A DNA stretch of 64,000 bases from NCBI GenBank assembly GCA_037903475.1, contig JBAJFG010000615.1, positions 1,822,501 through 1,886,500 of the forward strand, written 5' to 3'. Both the position numbers and the translations under genes were made by a program. The notes beneath the pieces are model-generated. The model was not told the DNA's origin. It saw only the letters and a program-made list of their open reading frames with translations, and did not search any database. Shown here in pieces: positions 59,690 through 64,000 of this stretch (position 1 is its first letter; every line of letters begins with the position of its first letter). The DNA comes from Ancylostoma caninum (taxonomy: Eukaryota; Nematoda; Chromadorea; Rhabditida; Ancylostomatidae).

Positions 59690-61610
59690 TTCAATTTTGT
59701 TATATGACATGTGAATGTGTTTTTGAGCCATGGTGATAATAATAGATGACCTTCTAATCCTCATTTCCTGCTCAGTGTTTCTGTTAGAAACAGACTAGCT
59801 GCTATTGTCTCCAGCCTTCTCATATGCTGAGCAAATTACGCCCGAGAGAAGCATAATACGAGCAATTTTCTTGCACAATATACATAGGTAGGAAGGTGAC
59901 GAAGAAAAGTCGCGACACAGACATCGTAGATGGAACTACTAACAAGTACGTAATATGTACAACCATTGATCGACAAATTCAATTATATGCTTATTCCTGG
60001 TGGAGATGAGAACCTCGAACTATACGAGCGCGGTTGTCGGCCACCCTTGGTTAACAACCAACTGGGCACAGTCATTGGTGCTGAACCCTTAAATACAAGA
60101 GAGGTCAAAGGAGTCAGCGTCAATCAAATGGTTGTCATTCCACGTTTGGAGAAAGTTGGAAAGGAGGAATCGTTCGGTAAATGAGGGCCACAGAAGCTGA
60201 ACGAATATCAAAAGGATTGCCGCTTTGAACTGTCATTTTCCCTAAACCTTCACAACAGGAACGGAACCAACAATTTTTCTGTGGGAATCCAGTGGGTGAC
60301 AAAAGATGGATGGAACAAACGAGACGCTCGACGTAAACAGAGATAGAAAGTTGTAGAGGATCAGGCCTGCAGCACACATATAGACTGGATAACTATGAAA
60401 CTTCCATGGAACGCCAAAGGCCCGCACTAGTCCATTGCCAAGCTCTACCCTCATTCATCGTAATGCCCGTCCGTCTGTTTCGCAACCAACGGTACAAAAA
60501 TTGAGAGTTGAAGTCTTACCCTGTCCACACATTTGCCATTACCTATTTCCAATCTATAGTTCCTTCAGGCTTCTCGATAGCTTTCGCTGAGAAGGCAATC
60601 CGGTAAATAGCACAAAAAAAGAAATTACCTCGTAAGGGTTTACCGACACCAGTGACAAGAATAGAATTCATCGTTGAAAATCAACGGGTCACATTATTAG
60701 GCTCGGTAACCTTCAATGGTAATGTTGACCTCCCGTCTACGTAATTATGGATAGATATACATATATTGTGTCGTACTTTACCCCGTGTCCTGGTGTGAAC
60801 ATCTAGATGAATTGCAAAGAAAAAGAGTAAACTTTGTTAGTAACTGAGATTACCATGGGTGATGACTGTTGACGGAACTTAGTGGTGAATACCATCGAAT
60901 GGTTTTCGCTCCACCATGAAGAGTAGATGTTCATGTATAGATCGCATTGTCGAAGATTTGCTGATTATAAAAATCCCCATGTTGCACTATAAAATTGAAA
61001 TTAGGCCCACTTACAACGATTTTAAGATGCTCTCCGAAAAATGACATTTCTTCTCCGTCAATCTAATAATTAGGATGTAACATGAATGAAAAGTAAGACA
61101 AAATAAAGGTAACCCATCATGGAAGTTATTTTGCTGATTTTCAGAAGCAGCCGATTTTTGACACAAATAAGAGACTAGAGGCTACATAATAAATTACTAT
61201 TTAATGTGTAAAGCAGCGCATGCATTTTCTATGGATAAGATTGGTGAATTCGTTGACCTGATACTATCGCTACCCAACCTTGCAAGGAAATATTTAGTGA
61301 AAGGCCGAAGAATTTCTCGGTTAAGTGCAAAGGAATCAGAGACCTCATTAAAAAGTCTTGATGATCACACCACCAAAGGGCGCACGACTTAGAGATGTGC
61401 GAAAAGGGGTTGCCAAGTCTTAAAAAACCCGGAAGAAATCGCAAATTCGATAATTATAAGGTCGTGAAGCGAAAATGGAAAACCAAAAAAAAAAGCAGGA
61501 ACACCTGTGGTTTTATACAATCAGAGATGATTTTTTTCACATGAACTCAACCTTCCTAAGAATTGTTCTGGATCGGTACACATCGCCATATTTGACTTCC
61601 AAGGCTGCAA
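59690..61610. other. Unassigned region
   Basis: No coding exon, RNA gene or repeat recognised; open frames are short and in conflicting frames. Confidence 0.35.
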
Positions 61611-61712
61611 GCACCAATGAGATTAGCCAGGGTAAATGTGTTAACATCACACAAATCTGTCCACCGTTAACACGGATGTCGACGCGTTTGCCTTGGGTAA
61701 TCTCAGTGATGC
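61611..61712. repeat. Palindromic miniature element (TGAGATTACC family), copy E
   Basis: GCACCAATGAGATTAGCCAG at the left pairs with CTTGGGTAATCTCAGTGATGC at the right; the interior has AACATCACACAAAT as in copy B and GACGCGTTTGCC as in copy D. Confidence 0.72.
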
Positions 61713-62496
61713 ACGCCCTTGACGTGTCAGGAGAAGAAAAGAAAGGTGGTACATCCACCACCGACAACCTCGACTAAACTCCGCTCTGTCCAGCACGGGC
61801 TCATACTTAATCATAGCGATCATAGAGATTTTTCCCGCTGATAGATCAGGTATGAAATTTGTGTCTACCCATATGAAGCAATCCAGACCTAAACCGATAT
61901 CACCTAGCAGTTTCGGGTGAGTTTGGTTAGGTACATAGCTAGTTTCGGGTAGTTTTTATGGAGCATTTCCATCGGAGCAAATATTGGAGGCCTATTTTTT
62001 TTTTGATGAAGGCCATTTTTTTGATGGACAAGCCGGAAATTAACCTCATGTTAAAATTCGCTGGTCTTGCTCTAGAAATTTCACATCGATGATTCTCAGG
62101 AAGGTAAAAGGTGAGGCGCCAGCTTAAAAACTATGCGATTGCACACAACTGGCAAGAATGCCACGCTACAAACGAATGCCACATGAACACCATGTTCCTG
62201 CAGTTCCACTGAAGACAGCTCCTCCTTCCCGTTGGTTACGATTCTATGGAGTACCACGCTGTTGAAAAGCCAATCTTTTTTCGATGATTTACGCTCTTCT
62301 TAAAATTTGCTCTCTTTCCTTGCTTGTTCTGTCTCAAATTTTATTTATTTGTGGTTTACTCTTGAGGTGCATGGATAAATAATTAAAAGATATCGCATTG
62401 AATGAATAGCAAATACAGCGCCACATACAGAGGTTATGAGGAGACTGCGGTACAAGTCTCACTGGCACTGATTGTTTCCCAGAAGAAATCAGAACA

Positions 62497-62598
62497 TCAC
62501 TTACTACTCGACTCTGCTGTAATTCGTAGATTTTCCGAGGCCTCTTCAGCCGAGGATGAAGTAGGATGCTCGGGAAGGTCGAGAGGAAGAATACAGAC
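62497..62598 (-). CDS. Possible terminal exon of an unrecognised gene
   Basis: After CCACCAG on the minus strand a 34-codon frame (VCILPLDLPEHPTSSSAEEA, ending SSSK, stop) has protein-like composition, and AATAAA hexamers follow about 150 bp later (62340-62349). A strong GTAAGTG donor-like sequence overlaps the end of the frame, so another exon could follow instead. I could not find matching upstream exons; a 20-bp sequence (GTCAATTAATTAAGGTCA) is duplicated at 62618 and 62925. Confidence 0.2.
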   Translation of the reverse strand, partial: VCILPLDLPEHPTSSSAEEASENLRITAESSSK

Positions 62599-62639
62599 CT
62601 GGTGGCGGTGTTATCAGTCAATTAATTAAGGTCAACTCA

Positions 62640-64000
62640 CCTAACAAATCCTTAAGGAGTGGATATGAAACACGCCCTATGTTGCGAATGGTATTTTGTC
62701 CAACAATGCAACATTTTGCAACCGTTGGAAGCGATAAGACTAGAAATATATTAAATACAAGGAAGGCTATCTTTGTTCGAACAATGGAATGTTGGTTTAA
62801 AATAAATGCAGCTTCACTGTCACCCTACTAAAGTACTGGGTTTCGCTGTGGCAATACCTGTAAATCCTACTTCCAACATAAGAATCTTATGGAAAAGATT
62901 CCCTGCTAGTGACAGTTCTATCGGTCAATTAATTAAGGTCAGCTCCAGACTCCAGCACGAGGTCTCCTCATGGATGCAAAAGTGCTTAGAAGAAAGCATA
63001 GAATCCAAGGAATTTCCCAGAATGCCAAACTCAAATGGATAATCGGAAAGGCAGAGAAGTAATATTGAGCACTCTGATATCGACTGGGAGTTTGTCGTAT
63101 ACAAATGCAAGTCCGATAATACATATTATTTTAAGCCATTGATCTCCTAAGTTTACAGTCTTTGTCAAATTTGTTGACAGGTGGTGCACCCGGCTGCAAG
63201 GCGTACAGACCTGGTGAACTACAATGAACACCCCACGTTAGTCGAAAGAGTCTTTTGTTCTTGAGTCAGAAAACAGGCAGGTCTGCAGTTTCAATAAACT
63301 CTAGGCTTCCTCATCACGATTCAAGGATTTACGTTGAAGCGCATTAAAGTGACGAAAACCCCGTTTTAGGAGGGTCCGAATGTGAATTGGATAAGCCTAC
63401 TGACTAATCATGCCGCGATTTCAGTTCGCTAAATGCTTCGTCAAAAGTTTTCGGATTGATTCAACGTGCCTGCTATTTATTCTACAGCTAGTTTTTATAG
63501 CGAAATATCCAACTAATGATTTCTCAGCTGACCGACCTACCGCACACGTAGCCATTACGGAGCAATTTATCATAGCCGAATCGGGTCATATGGAAACTGC
63601 GGGGGCAGTGAGCTGTCCTCTAAACATTGCTTACACTTATTGTTAGAGTAGGGGTCAGTAAGGCGATGATTATTATTCAATGCTCGAAATATAACAAATT
63701 GCAGACGAGTTTCATCCCATTCTCATGTTTGGCAAATTTTTCCAAGTTTGGAGGGACATTCCTCGCCAATGAGTTGGTTGGATGGTGTTGAACCGTCCCA
63801 GAGACGAGAAAAGTCTAGTGCGGGCAGTTCTTTTTACAAGTACGTATTCTGCGACATTATGGAACTATTCAAATGATGGTGCCTTCAGATGAGAAAGGAA
63901 AGGAAAAATCCTGTGCTCGTATTCATGAACAAATTTGAGAGGTAGAGGAGCGGTTTCTGCTCGTACCTGCTGCTTCTCGAAGAAAATCTTCCCAGTTGTT
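62640..64000. other. Unassigned right edge
   Basis: Several overlapping 60-80 codon frames on both strands near 62806-63231 and one at 63410-63646 (plus) show no domain. 63290-63380 repeats part of the interior of the 10525-10938 element (ACGAAAACCCCGTTTT, GGTCCGAA), so it is at least partly repeat DNA. Confidence 0.35.

Overview
This looks like eukaryotic, AT-rich DNA from a nematode. That is inferred from a BBS8/TTC8 ortholog, an UNC-87 calponin-like muscle protein with seven CLIK repeats and a typical cuticle collagen, all split into many small GT-AG exons, in a background full of non-autonomous DNA transposons. The gene structures and dense miniature elements fit a clade V (rhabditid/strongylid, perhaps hookworm-like) worm, but the species cannot be fixed from sequence reading alone. 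All genes I could reconstruct are on the minus strand.

Layout. 1-1150: a hAT-type miniature element and a 479-bp long inverted-repeat element just downstream of bbs-8. 1152-7115: complete 14-exon bbs-8 (511 aa), with a 1.27-kb inverted-repeat element carrying two tRNA-like units inside intron 5. 9547-21154: complete 12- or 13-exon unc-87 (388 or 399 aa), its introns holding a mariner relic, a hAT-type miniature element and a 414-bp element. 21155-28900: no recognised gene; a GC-rich probable unc-87 promoter, tandem miniature elements, a CAAGTT-rich degenerate repeat field and a TTAA-flanked element. 28906-29799: a tentative four-exon small protein. 30369-30914: mariner relic. 33805-34082: a two-exon gene for a 59-aa prepropeptide with signal peptide, RPRR cleavage site and amidation signal, probably an unrecognised neuropeptide. 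35861-36767 and 42066-43273: large inverted-repeat elements. 47362-50000: complete 8-exon cuticle collagen (333 aa). 50001-64000: mostly repeats and unassigned DNA, with one possible terminal exon near 62.5 kb.

The genes do not form a pathway: bbs-8 acts in cilia of sensory neurons, unc-87 in muscle thin filaments, the collagen in the cuticle, and the peptide gene probably in neural or endocrine signalling. The most interesting material is the peptide precursor, the composite element with two Pol III-type promoters, and several near-identical or palindromic miniature element families that alter splice-site surroundings and poly(A) signals of host genes.
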